The notes beneath the pieces were generated by a model. The model had not been told where the DNA came from, did not search any database, and saw only the letters and a program-made list of their open reading frames with translations. The position numbers and the translations under genes were made by a program. This document shows, piece after piece, positions 46,202 through 54,092 of a stretch of 64,000 nucleotides of DNA. Source of the DNA: Candidatus Pantoea floridensis (GTDB taxonomy: Bacteria; Pseudomonadota; Gammaproteobacteria; Enterobacterales; Enterobacteriaceae); assembly GCF_900215435.1 (NCBI RefSeq), contig NZ_OCMY01000001.1, positions 3,348,001 to 3,412,000 of the forward strand, written 5' to 3'. How positions within the stretch are numbered: position 1 is the stretch's first letter; every line of letters starts with the position of its first letter.

Positions 46202-46405
46202 TTAGCCTAACCAGCGTTTTGCTTCGGCATCGCTGATATCGCGGTAATAGACTTTATGCAGTCGTTCACCGCAGCTTTTGCATTGTGCTTCTACATGAGT
46301 AGAAAAATAGTGGCGACCCGCTGGCGAAATTGCGCCTTTACGGGATATTTGGACGTTGCGCCATCGATGTGCATGCGGAATAAAGCTGAAGAATTTTAAT
46401 TTCAT
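46202..46405 (-). CDS. Small hypothetical protein with one CXXC pair
   Basis: A 67-residue basic protein containing RKGAISPAGRHYFSTHVEAQ followed by CKSCGE and ending EAKRWLG. The single CXXC could contribute to a metal site in a dimer. I prefer the ATG at 46405 (MKLKFFSFIPH); an in-frame upstream ATG at 46498 adds 31 residues. I do not recognise the family. It is the last host gene before the element. Confidence 0.6.
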   Translation of the reverse strand: MKLKFFSFIPHAHRWRNVQISRKGAISPAGRHYFSTHVEAQCKSCGERLHKVYYRDISDAEAKRWLG

Positions 46406-46585
46406 TATCGCTACCGGATTGGGGTGGGCGGTGTCTGTCTTTAAATCCGGGATGCCATTAGGCCGATTTTCACGCGAGATGGGCTTGATATTTATCAAGC
46501 GTTATTCAGACAGGTCTCGATTTTAAGGTGGTGTGGCGTGGAACGTCCTCGTTTGGTCAGGATGAATGAACGAGGCATCCACTGA

Positions 46586-46614
46586 TTTACAAGCTCCGAT
46601 GCTCCCATTATCCT
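46586..46614 (+). promoter_or_regulatory. Original host thi promoter (now facing the integrase)
   Basis: TTTACA and TATCCT are separated by exactly 17 bp, placing the transcript start near 46621, just before the hairpin and aptamer. This is where the thiM promoter would be in an uninterrupted locus. Confidence 0.6.
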
Positions 46615-46643
46615 GTCTGCGGCATGAAGCAATACATTCATGC

Positions 46644-46718
46644 TATGACTCGGGGTGCCCCTGTAACACAGGGCTGAGATACACCCGCTGACCTGATCTG
46701 GATAATGCCAGCGTAGGG
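46644..46718 (+). repeat. attL: TPP riboswitch aptamer core, left copy
   Basis: Contains all thi-box elements: ACTCGGGGTGCCC, CTGAGATACACCC, and CCTGATCTGGATAATGCCAG then CGTAGGG. It is 75 bp long and identical to the right copy apart from one extra base in the P3 loop (46667); the last 51 bp are identical. Beyond GGG the sequence is GGCTACTTT, which cannot pair with the 5' TGACT strand, so P1 appears absent here. A hairpin GCATGAA/TTCATGC lies just upstream. Confidence 0.9.
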
Positions 46719-46737
46719 GGCTACTTTCCCTTTCCCT

Positions 46738-46763
46738 TCATATAGATAAAGATATTTCCATCT
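46738..46763. repeat. Left arm of an imperfect inverted repeat flanking the att core
   Basis: The reverse complement of 46738-46763 reads AGATGGAA...ATCTATATGA and matches 63781-63805 (AGATGGAA...ATCTATATGA) at about 22 of 26 positions. In the circular element these arms would flank the core symmetrically, as integrase binding sites do. It also contains AGATAAAG, found again at the right end. Confidence 0.55.
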
Positions 46764-48076
46764 TGTTTTCATTCACTACTGATACAAGATTAGGAACAGC
46801 TTTGTTATCTAAACGTATTCGTTACACCTTCAAACGCAGCTCAATCTACTACGTTCAATTCTCTCTCCCGGAAGGAAAGATGTTTAGGAGATCTCTGGAC
46901 ACTGATAGCCACAGGGAAGCTAGCGCATTGATGATAGCTTTAATGCCTCAGCTCCTAATGGTTAAGGGGGGCTTGTCTTCCTCTGAAGAGTTCAACATTG
47001 CCATCAGTTCGTTGATTAAAAATAGGATGGTCAAGAGGGCAGACAGAGCGCTTCCTCCTCCAGTGGCTAAGCCAGCTCCCATTATTGTTGAACCTCCAGC
47101 GTTCACGCTTGGTGCTGCATGGAATCAATACAAAGCCCAGCGAGGGAGCAATTGGACAATAGCCATAGCTTCAGCTAATGACCGGTACATTGAGCCATTA
47201 CTGGCTGTATTAGGTGATGGGAGCGATGTAGAGAGGATTAGTAAACGGGATATAAATAACGTGATGGAAGCAGTGGAGGGGCTGCCTAAACGAGTTGTAC
47301 AGCCTTACAGGGCCATGACTATTCAGCAGCTATTAGCCTGTGACGATGTAGCACAGGAGGATCTGATAGGCACTGAAGCAATACACAAACATCTCAAGCT
47401 GTATAAATCTCTGTTCAAAACGTTCCTGACAGATGAGAAGGGGATATTAACAAAATCTCCCACTGACGGTGTAACAGCTCCTCCATCCTCTAAAAGATTT
47501 GGTGCCTATTCAGTTGGAGAGATGCGCTCGTTTGTCTCTTACGCAATCAATCATGCTGATGGATGGCTCAAGTGGATCATCTTATTGCTGGCATACACTG
47601 GCGCTAGACGTGGAGAGATTGCAACGCTCACTAAATCTCAGGTTTGTTTTGATGATGATAGCATTCGACATTATCTTCTCATTACTGACGGTAAGACTGA
47701 TAACGCAGCTAGGCAAGTTCCCATACATCAACATCTTATTGAGCTTGGTTTCCTTGAGTTTGTCGAAAGGCGCGACCACCATTTATTCCTTGAAGTGTCA
47801 GGCTCGAACATGAATAAGATTAGTAAGGAGATGGCGGTGCTTAGGGAGAGGCTGAACATTCCATACAGGGACATACACAATCAGCGCCGCATAGTGCACA
47901 GCTTCAGACATAGTGTTGTCACTGCTGCCTCTGGATGGGTGAATAACATTGCTCATTTACAACAGGTAATAGGGCACGAGAAGACGGGGACAGGCATCAC
48001 AGCTAGATACATGCATACCTTCCCATTGAACACCGTAAGCCATGTCATTGATAAACTTAACTGGATGATCATGTGA
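46763..48076 (+). CDS. Tyrosine recombinase/integrase of the element
   Basis: A 437-residue phage-type integrase. Catalytic residues are Arg282 (TGARRGEI), a beta-hairpin Lys (TDGKTDN), His379-x-x-Arg382 (HSFRHS), a GHEKTG box and nucleophile Tyr416 (ARYMHTF). The N-terminal part (TFKRSSIYYVQFSLPEG) resembles DUF6538-type DNA-binding regions of such integrases. The TTG at 46763 has no good ribosome site, so the true start is uncertain. It lies 45 bp from the left aptamer and is on the same strand as the thi promoter. Confidence 0.9.
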   Translation: MFSFTTDTRLGTALLSKRIRYTFKRSSIYYVQFSLPEGKMFRRSLDTDSHREASALMIALMPQLLMVKGGLSSSEEFNIAISSLIKNRMVKRADRALPPPVAKPAPIIVEPPAFTLGAAWNQYKAQRGSNWTIAIASANDRYIEPLLAVLGDGSDVERISKRDINNVMEAVEGLPKRVVQPYRAMTIQQLLACDDVAQEDLIGTEAIHKHLKLYKSLFKTFLTDEKGILTKSPTDGVTAPPSSKRFGAYSVGEMRSFVSYAINHADGWLKWIILLLAYTGARRGEIATLTKSQVCFDDDSIRHYLLITDGKTDNAARQVPIHQHLIELGFLEFVERRDHHLFLEVSGSNMNKISKEMAVLRERLNIPYRDIHNQRRIVHSFRHSVVTAASGWVNNIAHLQQVIGHEKTGTGITARYMHTFPLNTVSHVIDKLNWMIM

Positions 48077-48240
48077 TTTGATTAAGCTCACGTTTGAAGT
48101 AGATAGTGATAGTTGATTAGAAAATAATCTTGCAAAGCATCTCTAAATGTTAGGTAATGTTAATTGTTGTTTGGGATGTTTGTTCATGGAAGATCGTCAT
48201 TTAATGCTTAAAGAAAGTTACTTTTAGAAGGAATTAAGAA

Positions 48241-48447
48241 ATGCCAAGTGACCATGAGTTAGTTAACTTTTCTCAAGACTACGAATTAAATTATGTATTA
48301 AATAAAGTAGGAAAGCGCCAGACAGAGACTAATCGTGCCGCCCTTCGTAAGCTCGGTGCTGAGCTCAAAAATCAATTAGGTAGGGCCACCCTCACCCATA
48401 GCCAATTATATCAGCATGTGAAAAACAGACTTGCTCTTTTAGAGTGA
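48241..48447 (+). CDS. Small protein, faint DUF3606-like pattern
   Basis: A 68-residue acidic-basic helical protein containing NFSQDYELNYVLNKVGKRQ. The order YEL-Y-K-G recalls DUF3606, but this is weak. A ribosome site AAGGA precedes the ATG by nine bases. It is followed 39 bp later by the 220-aa gene and may be cotranscribed. No function can be given. Confidence 0.55.
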   Translation: MPSDHELVNFSQDYELNYVLNKVGKRQTETNRAALRKLGAELKNQLGRATLTHSQLYQHVKNRLALLE

Positions 48448-48472
48448 TTTGAAAAGGGAAAGGATTCCCACT

Positions 48473-48487
48473 TATTGAGACTCAATA
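48473..48487. promoter_or_regulatory. Perfect 15-bp palindrome at the start of the 220-aa gene
   Basis: TATTGAG-A-CTCAATA is a perfect 7-1-7 palindrome that ends on the A of the ATG at 48487 and covers the ribosome site. The form fits a dimeric repressor operator. Confidence 0.5.
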
Positions 48488-49149
48488 TGTCTAAAGATCT
48501 TGAAGTACCTAAAGAGACTGGCAAAGACTACGTCCACACAGCATTCAAAACAGCTTTAGGTGAGGTGCCTTTAGCTGGAGGCGCTTTAGTTGAAATTTTC
48601 TCAGCAGTTATAGAGTCCCCATTTCAGAAAAGAAAAATAGAATGGATGCATAGAGTTGTAGATGCAATTGAAGAGCTTCAAGAAAAAGGGCTTAAAGTAG
48701 ATGAGTTAAGAGAAAACGAACAGTTTATCTCCGCTGTATTCTACGCATCTCATCTCGCTATGAAGACCCATCAAGAAGAAAAGTTGCAAGCTCTCAAAAA
48801 TGCTATCATGAATATAGCGCAAGGGTTTGAAATAGATGAGTCAATACAGCAGATTTATTTAAATTACATCGACCAGTTTACTGTTCTTCATGTGAAAATC
48901 CTTCGCTTTGCTTTAAGTAGGAAAGTTTCACCAAATATTATGATGGGATCGTTAAAGCCTATTCTTATATCAACATATCCTGAACTTGATAGAAAGGAAG
49001 GGTTAGTGAATCAAATATGGAAAGAACTTTATAATTCTGGTTTGATATCTGTCGATTCTCTTCAAGGTGGGCTCTCGTCGCAAGGGTTAGGGCAAAAATT
49101 TACCACTCAATTGGGTGACAATTTCCTTAGATTTATTGAAGAGCGTTAA
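48487..49149 (+). CDS. Hypothetical protein with glycine-rich N-terminal segment
   Basis: A 220-residue, largely helical protein. An N-terminal segment GEVPLAGGALVEIFSAVIE is followed by SPFQKRKIEWMHRVVDAIEE, a layout seen in widely distributed uncharacterised proteins. The C-terminal half looks like a winged helix (PELDRKEGLVNQIWKELYNSGLIS). The ATG at 48487 is preferred over a TTG at 48475. Position beside the integrase is typical of accessory or defence cargo, but that is inference only. Confidence 0.6.
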   Translation: MSKDLEVPKETGKDYVHTAFKTALGEVPLAGGALVEIFSAVIESPFQKRKIEWMHRVVDAIEELQEKGLKVDELRENEQFISAVFYASHLAMKTHQEEKLQALKNAIMNIAQGFEIDESIQQIYLNYIDQFTVLHVKILRFALSRKVSPNIMMGSLKPILISTYPELDRKEGLVNQIWKELYNSGLISVDSLQGGLSSQGLGQKFTTQLGDNFLRFIEER

Positions 49150-49248
49150 TGCTATAGAGCGTGCAGCAAAAGCTGCGTTCGCTGTTAAAATGACTCCCGT
49201 TCACTCCTGTGAACAAGTGTGTTGGAGTCAGTGTATAGCATCATTAAC
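49145..49248. other. Cluster of nested palindromes (structured region)
   Basis: Outer arms GTTAATGCTATA (49145-49156) and TATAGCA-TCA-TTAAC (49234-49248) enclose two hairpins. The first is GCAGC-AAAA-GCTGC (49163-49176). The second is TGACTCC / GGAGTCA (49191-49230), itself holding GTTCAC-TCCT-GTGAAC (49199-49214). The layout is a three-way junction. There is no U-tract. It may be a structured RNA, a replication site or a regulatory site. Confidence 0.5.
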
Positions 49249-49511
49249 ACTCTGCTATACGTAAGTGAATATGTACGCATGTACAGAGAAGTGAACAATA
49301 GTATGAACGAGGGGGTATTTAAAAGTATATAAATTCAGGGGGGGATTTGAATGGTCTATGAAGGGTGCATGAATGGAAAGGTGCACGGGAGGGCGCTGGC
49401 GTTTATCGCTTTGACTAACCTAATAATGCTATCATAGGACACGCAGCAGAGTTGCATATGCGCCAAGGCTCTCTCACAGCTAGGGCTGTTCGTTCCCTAT
49501 GCATAAATTAA

Positions 49512-49619
49512 AACCTAATTCGCTATTTACTTATACTACCTGATTCGTTAATTCTCAAACTGCCCCTTATCCTGACTAACGCTAGTATCTGTGTATATAC
49601 TAATTCGTTAATTAATCAG
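49512..49619. repeat. Left cluster of TTAACGAATTAGGTA repeats
   Basis: Three copies in the reverse orientation (CCTAATTCGC at 49514-49523, CTACCTGATTCGTTAATT near 49537-49554, ACTAATTCGTTAATTAAT near 49599-49616). They lie just past the 3' end of the resolvase gene. Confidence 0.65.
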
Positions 49620-50158
49620 CTCAATACCTTGTGCACAGTGGTGCGTGAGATAGAGAGCTGCTTACTAATGGCTAGTTTGTTCATTCCTTCAGCGTATAAC
49701 TTACGGATAGAGGCGTGAAGCTGTTCATCAGGTTTAGGGCCAAAGGTAACCCCACGTTCCATTGCTGCTCTCTTACCTTCGTTAGTACGCTCTAGAATAC
49801 GCTTACGTTCAAATTCACCAACAGCAGCAATTACAGTGTAGATAACACGGCCTATATCAGAATTAATATCTGTCTGGCCCAAGTCCATACACACTAAGCC
49901 AACACCCTTAGCCTTCAGCTCATCAGCAATAGACAGTGCATCACGTGTATTACGCGCTAAGCGGTCTAGCTTCATCACAATCACTGTATCCCCTGCTTGT
50001 ACATCAGCAAGCATACGCATTAGCTCAGGCCTCTCAGCATTCTTACCTGAGATGTTCTCTTGAAATACGCGCTCACAGCCAAGCTCAGTCAATGCGGCTA
50101 CCTGTAACCCTGTATTCTGTTCCTGCGTACTTACGCGGGCGTATCCGTATTTCATCAC
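49616..50158 (-). CDS. Small serine recombinase (resolvase/invertase family)
   Basis: A 180-residue serine recombinase. The catalytic domain begins YGYARVSTQEQN with nucleophile Ser10 and includes VIVMKLDRLARNTRDAL and GEFERKRILERT. A C-terminal helix-turn-helix reads MNKLAISKQLSISRTTVHKVL. This subgroup resolves multimers or inverts DNA. Repeats of a 15-16 bp motif lie at both its ends and could be its binding sites. Confidence 0.93.
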   Translation of the reverse strand: MMKYGYARVSTQEQNTGLQVAALTELGCERVFQENISGKNAERPELMRMLADVQAGDTVIVMKLDRLARNTRDALSIADELKAKGVGLVCMDLGQTDINSDIGRVIYTVIAAVGEFERKRILERTNEGKRAAMERGVTFGPKPDEQLHASIRKLYAEGMNKLAISKQLSISRTTVHKVLS

Positions 50159-50185
50159 TAATACCTAATTCGTTAATTAAGTATT
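50159..50185. repeat. TTAACGAATTAGGTA repeat in the resolvase promoter region
   Basis: TACCTAATTCGTTAATTAA lies directly upstream of the resolvase start, enclosed by AATAC/GTATT arms. A weaker copy (CTACCTGCTTCGTTGG) is near 50298-50313. The rest of 50186-50463 holds no recognisable gene; a stem at 50326-50361 followed by ATTTTT is a weak + strand terminator candidate. Confidence 0.65.
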
Positions 50186-50463
50186 CATTGTGATTTAGTG
50201 TTCACTTTTTCACAAGACTGTGTGCACAAATTAAATTGCTTGACGTAGGGTGGCAATATTGATCTACTAAAAGATTGCCCCTCCCTTTGAAATTATCCTA
50301 CCTGCTTCGTTGGTGGCTATAAGGGGGGGCTACGGTGGGTGCTGACTACTTGCATAGCCCCTCATTTTTAGCTCACATAAATTGGACATAATCCAAGAGA
50401 CTTGCTCTCTATGTCCGTGACGGGAGTATGCTAAGCCTTACATCCGAAGTGGATTTTTATTAT

Positions 50464-50679
50464 TCAGGGCGGATGCTCTAGAGATTCGATTGCCATTCTC
50501 ATGGCAAGATGCTCTTCACCGGTTAACGCTTTGTATCTCGTAGCTAGCCTACTTATCTCCTCCACCAATAAGCTCCGGCTAGTTTCTTCACCTCTCGCAG
50601 CTTTCTGGATAGCAACCTGTCCAACTATCTGACATGCATCATCAAAATTCTGTTCAAGTTGCTTACTCAAAATCGACAC
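50464..50679 (-). CDS. Small helical protein, possibly YmgB/AriR-like
   Basis: A 71-residue helical protein (QLEQNFDDACQIVGQVAIQK, then SRSLLVEEISRL). Its size and the G-Q-hydrophobic-R-x-x-L pattern faintly recall the YmgB/AriR family of small enterobacterial regulators. I choose the GTG at 50679 because GAGG sits five bases upstream; an in-frame GTG at 50787 would add 36 residues including a hydrophobic segment. Confidence 0.45.
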   Translation of the reverse strand: MSILSKQLEQNFDDACQIVGQVAIQKAARGEETSRSLLVEEISRLATRYKALTGEEHLAMRMAIESLEHPP

Positions 50680-50847
50680 ATTCACCTCACGCTTAACATA
50701 ATCAAGTCCAGGATGAGATAGAGAGTGAAGCATTAGGTGCAGGATTCCAATAAGAATAATTGAAAAATTTATGAAATTATTTGGCACTCTTATTCTGTTT
50801 GACTAAAATGATGGTGTTACAAAAGCCATTCCTTACTGATTGTTCCC

Positions 50848-50880
50848 CTCGCCATCCTCTGACGAGGGTTTTTTTATATT
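50848..50880 (+). terminator. + strand intrinsic terminator opposing the minus operon
   Basis: CCCTCG / CGAGGG stem with an 11-nt loop, followed by T7 on the + strand only. It lies at the 3' end of the 55-aa gene but points the other way. No + strand gene precedes it. Confidence 0.55.
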
Positions 50881-51041
50881 TTATTTTCGGGCTTAAATGA
50901 AGAGCTCTTCAATATTTTGAGAAGCCTTCCTTCCCGGTTCCTCTTCCTCCTGCTGTAATACCATTGAAGCAATAATTTCAAGGGCGCTATACCCACAAGG
51001 GCTAATAACGCATCTAAAGCCGTAACCGTCGGAGACGACAT
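50874..51041 (-). CDS. 55-aa small protein with hydrophobic N-terminal half
   Basis: MSSPTVTALDALLALVGIAP is followed by LKLLLQWYYSRRKRNREG and a basic tail. One hydrophobic helix followed by a positively charged end suggests a small inner-membrane protein with the tail inside. The ribosome site AGGAGG lies four bases before the ATG, one of the best in the element, which supports a real gene. It starts 12 bp after the stop of the head-fibre-like gene. No family recognised; a lysis or holin-like role is only a guess. Confidence 0.6.
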   Translation of the reverse strand: MSSPTVTALDALLALVGIAPLKLLLQWYYSRRKRNREGRLLKILKSSSFKPENKI

Positions 51042-51053
51042 ACGCCTCCTGAT

Positions 51054-51269
51054 TTAGCCTGCTTTAGATTCCAGTGCAACAATGCGAGCAATCAGGGCCG
51101 CCAGAGTAATACCGTTAACCGTGACTGATGCAGGAACTGAAGAGAGGGCTTGGAACGTGGCTGTTCCATTACCGTTAGCTATTAAGAATTGACCAGCGGT
51201 TGCAGAAGCAGCCCCTTTGCATTCATGCAAATCTACTCCTGTTAAAGATGAATGTTGTATATCTGCCAT
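51054..51269 (-). CDS. Phage head-fibre/decoration-like small protein
   Basis: A 71-residue protein starting MADIQHSSLTGVDLHECKG, then ATAGQFLIANGNGTATFQAL and a helical tail. The opening HSSLTG-LHE-KG followed by a Gly/Asn/Thr-rich turn is typical of small phage structural (head fibre or decoration) proteins. SD AAAGGAG upstream. It follows the 611-aa virion protein. Confidence 0.6.
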   Translation of the reverse strand: MADIQHSSLTGVDLHECKGAASATAGQFLIANGNGTATFQALSSVPASVTVNGITLAALIARIVALESKAG

Positions 51270-51417
51270 TTTTATAAGGCTCCTTTGATTATTGTTATAT
51301 ATTATGCAATATATCGATTAAAAGGCCCCCAGACGATCTGTGAGCCACTATTACGCCTTTAGTGGGGCAGATGCATTAGAAGAACCTAAGGTGGTTTATA
51401 GATCGTTAGGGAACGAT

Positions 51418-53253
51418 TTAGCGCCCATTTGCCTCTGCGCCATTATTTGTGGTGGTGGGGTTGCTATTCGATTCACCAAAGAAATCTGATTCGTAGCGTT
51501 TAAACTGTTTATCAAAATCTTCATTCCCTTCCAGATGCGCAGCAGCACGAACGGTCTTGTTAACCAGAGGAGATATTTTCTGATTTAAATCGCTCGCTTT
51601 CGCAATTACAGCCGGGTTTCCCTCATACCCCTTTTTAGGGCGGAATGTGAGAGAGCCATTGCGGAAGGTATATTCTAATGCGCCATCGGCTGCGCTCTGC
51701 TGTTGCTCCACATTAGCAAAGCCTACGTTGTATTGAGATTTTTTAGCCGTATCCACTGTGAAGCCAGTAGTTACCTGTGCATCTTTCCAAGCCTGTTGAA
51801 TAACAGGAGAGAGCTTATCCGTGTAGTTGGTTCCAATGACATTCTCAATGTTAGCCGATACACTTTCATCCACAGTGCCGCCCAGCTGCTTATATTTCAA
51901 AAATTGAGGGGAGGCTAAGAAATCCATTACATTGTTGAGCTGATTAGGCGTCTTTTGTGAAGATGCGAAATCTACAGTGCCAGACAGAATAGCATTTACA
52001 TGCTGATGGAGTTCGCTCTGGGTTCCCTTAACATCATCCACAATAGGGGATTTGCTGGAGAGGGCGTCAATAGTGGATTTAAGAATGTCAGTATGGGTTT
52101 TAGTATCAGCCTTATCTGCCGCACTGTTAGAGGTGGGATTATAATTGTACCCCTTCATGATTTCATCGTACTTATCCATTAGCTGCGGAGTTACACGGTT
52201 AATCACACTGGCCCCAGCTGGGCCAAGCGTCTTAGCAAGCGCTAAAGGAGTGGCATACTTAGGGTCGGCAGCAAAAGGAAGGAGGGCTTTAGCCTGAGCG
52301 CTGTCAATCTGGTGCTGATATACATCCGCTGAGATCTTGCCTGACGCTAAGTCAGAGCTGGCCTTATACAGGTCCCCGAATGGCTTTGTTAATCCATCTA
52401 CATAATCACTTCCCGCAATACCGCGATATTGCATGAGCTGGCTTTGAAACTGCTGCTGTAGCTCTGTGATGGCATTAACTTTCTGCTCTGGAGTCATTAC
52501 CGCGTTTTGCTGGATAGATGTAATTTGTGCCCTCTGTCGGTCATATTCAGACTGTACAGCGCTATTAAGGCCATTACGCACTTGCAACTGGTTAGTCTTC
52601 ATCTTTGCTTCCATCACAGCATTGGCACGCTGTGCATTAGCATTAGCAATGTTAGCTGTCTTCTCTTGTAGGGAAAGTTTCTGGTTCTGTATGGATAGTT
52701 GCTTCCCATAGAAATCCATCTGCTGTGCGGCATGTTCCTGTTGCCGCATCCCATCTACTTGCTGCTGTTGCTGCTCAGCGGTCATGCCTGCATGAATCCA
52801 ACCAGAAGCGGTAGCTTTCTTAAGGTCTGCTTGATATTGCTGCTCAACTGCGGTGCCCTGCGCCAATGTATCGCCCAAGCCAGCGCTCTTAGCTAAGCCG
52901 CTATTAAGCTGAATAAGATCTTCTGTCATTTCCGGATGATTGGCGATGAGCTGATTAAACTTGGCACGCTGTAAACGTTGTGCATCAGTTTGCTTGAGAG
53001 AGCCTTGGTCTACAGCGGCATTAAGTTGGGTGATGTAAGAAGCAAACCCTGCGGTGGCTTGGTTCTTCTGCTTAACCGCTTCCTGTTTCTGGTTGTTAAC
53101 GTACATACCCAAGCCAGTTGAAAGTAGCTGGGTTAGTCCCTGTCCTACTGCTGCCACTGTACCCGCATTACTAACTGGTGCTACTGCCTGTTGTGGAGAG
53201 GCGTTGAATTGTGGAGCGCCTACATCCTGTGTCTCGAAGATGCCTTGAGCCAT
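51418..53253 (-). CDS. Internal virion (DNA ejection) protein-like, 611 aa
   Basis: A 611-residue, Gln/Ala-rich, mostly helical protein. Residues ~160-300 (MTAEQQQQQVDGMRQQEHAA onwards) look like long coiled helices. The N-terminus carries GTVAAVGQGLTQLLSTGLG. Composition and place before the 1592-aa protein's relatives fit the mid-sized internal virion protein of T7-like podoviruses, which forms part of the tunnel for DNA entry. SD AGGGG upstream. Identification is by character, not by a catalytic motif. Confidence 0.6.
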   Translation of the reverse strand: MAQGIFETQDVGAPQFNASPQQAVAPVSNAGTVAAVGQGLTQLLSTGLGMYVNNQKQEAVKQKNQATAGFASYITQLNAAVDQGSLKQTDAQRLQRAKFNQLIANHPEMTEDLIQLNSGLAKSAGLGDTLAQGTAVEQQYQADLKKATASGWIHAGMTAEQQQQQVDGMRQQEHAAQQMDFYGKQLSIQNQKLSLQEKTANIANANAQRANAVMEAKMKTNQLQVRNGLNSAVQSEYDRQRAQITSIQQNAVMTPEQKVNAITELQQQFQSQLMQYRGIAGSDYVDGLTKPFGDLYKASSDLASGKISADVYQHQIDSAQAKALLPFAADPKYATPLALAKTLGPAGASVINRVTPQLMDKYDEIMKGYNYNPTSNSAADKADTKTHTDILKSTIDALSSKSPIVDDVKGTQSELHQHVNAILSGTVDFASSQKTPNQLNNVMDFLASPQFLKYKQLGGTVDESVSANIENVIGTNYTDKLSPVIQQAWKDAQVTTGFTVDTAKKSQYNVGFANVEQQQSAADGALEYTFRNGSLTFRPKKGYEGNPAVIAKASDLNQKISPLVNKTVRAAAHLEGNEDFDKQFKRYESDFFGESNSNPTTTNNGAEANGR

Positions 53254-53264
53254 AATAATTCCCC

Positions 53265-53483
53265 TTAGTGCAGATTAATTTTGGTAGAGGTGGTGAGATA
53301 GCTTATATTGCTGAGCAGTTCGTTATGTTTCTTATCCCACATAGCCAGAGCCTCACGGCATACATTCAGCATTGGCACATCTGAAATATCTGTAGCACGG
53401 AGAATGGAGCACCAGCGGCTAATCTCGTATTCAGCCTCTGTCAAAGCTGCTGAGGTATCTTTCAATAATTGTTTTGTGTTCAT
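53265..53483 (-). CDS. 72-aa hypothetical protein
   Basis: A helical protein starting MNTKQLLKDTSAALTEAEYE. It has a good ribosome site (AAGGGAAAA) and ends 11 bp before the 611-aa gene. No family recognised; it may be a small virion or regulatory protein. Confidence 0.6.
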   Translation of the reverse strand: MNTKQLLKDTSAALTEAEYEISRWCSILRATDISDVPMLNVCREALAMWDKKHNELLSNISYLTTSTKINLH

Positions 53484-53582
53484 CGTTCTGTTTTCCCTTG
53501 AATAGATTTTTTATTGTTTTTATAGATATATGGGGGAGGAGGAGATTTAAGATAACGAGCAGAAAATAGGACAGTTCCATCA

Positions 53583-54056
53583 CTAGCGCATAACCTCATC
53601 TGAGGCTGTAACCAGCTCATCCCTTGGTGTGTTAAAGCCACAATACTTACAATGTGACAGGGGATGATTCTCGTCCCGATGGTCTTCAAAGCTTTTATCG
53701 TACAGGCATGTAACCTTACAGCGCTGGCACGTCCAGTTGATATGGGCTGCTCTCACTTCAGCTAGTCGCTCTGGCTTAGCTGTCTCAAGCATGTAATCAA
53801 TAGCGCGGGCGAGCATAGGGCCATCATTCCACATTCCCTGCACCTTGGATGTATCACAGCCACTAATCATTATCTGCTTATCTATAGTGTATTCGTTGCC
53901 AGACTTGCGGAGAATAATTCCCTTGTATGAGAAATTAATTACATTTTGAGAGGGAAGATAAATCCCCTCGGCGTTCTCTCGCCTCTTCTCCGCTCTCAGC
54001 CGCTGCTGCCTGTTATGCCGCTGTTGGCTAGCCCCTAAGCTCCAATTCTTATTCAT
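53583..54056 (-). CDS. Zinc-ribbon-like hypothetical protein
   Basis: A 157-residue protein. The C-terminal third has paired cysteines CQRC and CKYC around a His-containing stretch (DHRDENHPLSH), consistent with a zinc finger. The N-terminus is very basic (QRHNRQQRLRAEKRRENAE). It could bind nucleic acid. The family is unknown. Confidence 0.6.
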   Translation of the reverse strand: MNKNWSLGASQQRHNRQQRLRAEKRRENAEGIYLPSQNVINFSYKGIILRKSGNEYTIDKQIMISGCDTSKVQGMWNDGPMLARAIDYMLETAKPERLAEVRAAHINWTCQRCKVTCLYDKSFEDHRDENHPLSHCKYCGFNTPRDELVTASDEVMR

Positions 54057-54092
54057 CTCTGCGACTCCTTAACTACCTACTTCCGAATTAAA

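Noticed and set aside
46644..46718. Simple tandem duplication of the riboswitch as an explanation for the two copies
   Set aside because: The copies are 17 kb apart, bound a block with an integrase at one end, and have different outer flanks. Site-specific integration explains this better.
49616..50158. Serine recombinase as evidence for a Tn3-type transposon
   Set aside because: No transposase gene or 38-bp terminal inverted repeats; the resolvase is better seen as part of the element.
53480..53596. Short minus-strand frame between the zinc-ribbon gene and the 72-aa gene, ending in ATGA overlap
   Set aside because: The overlap at both ends is suggestive, but there is no ribosome site at proper spacing and the product is low complexity (PPPP then KNNKK). 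Not supported enough to list.
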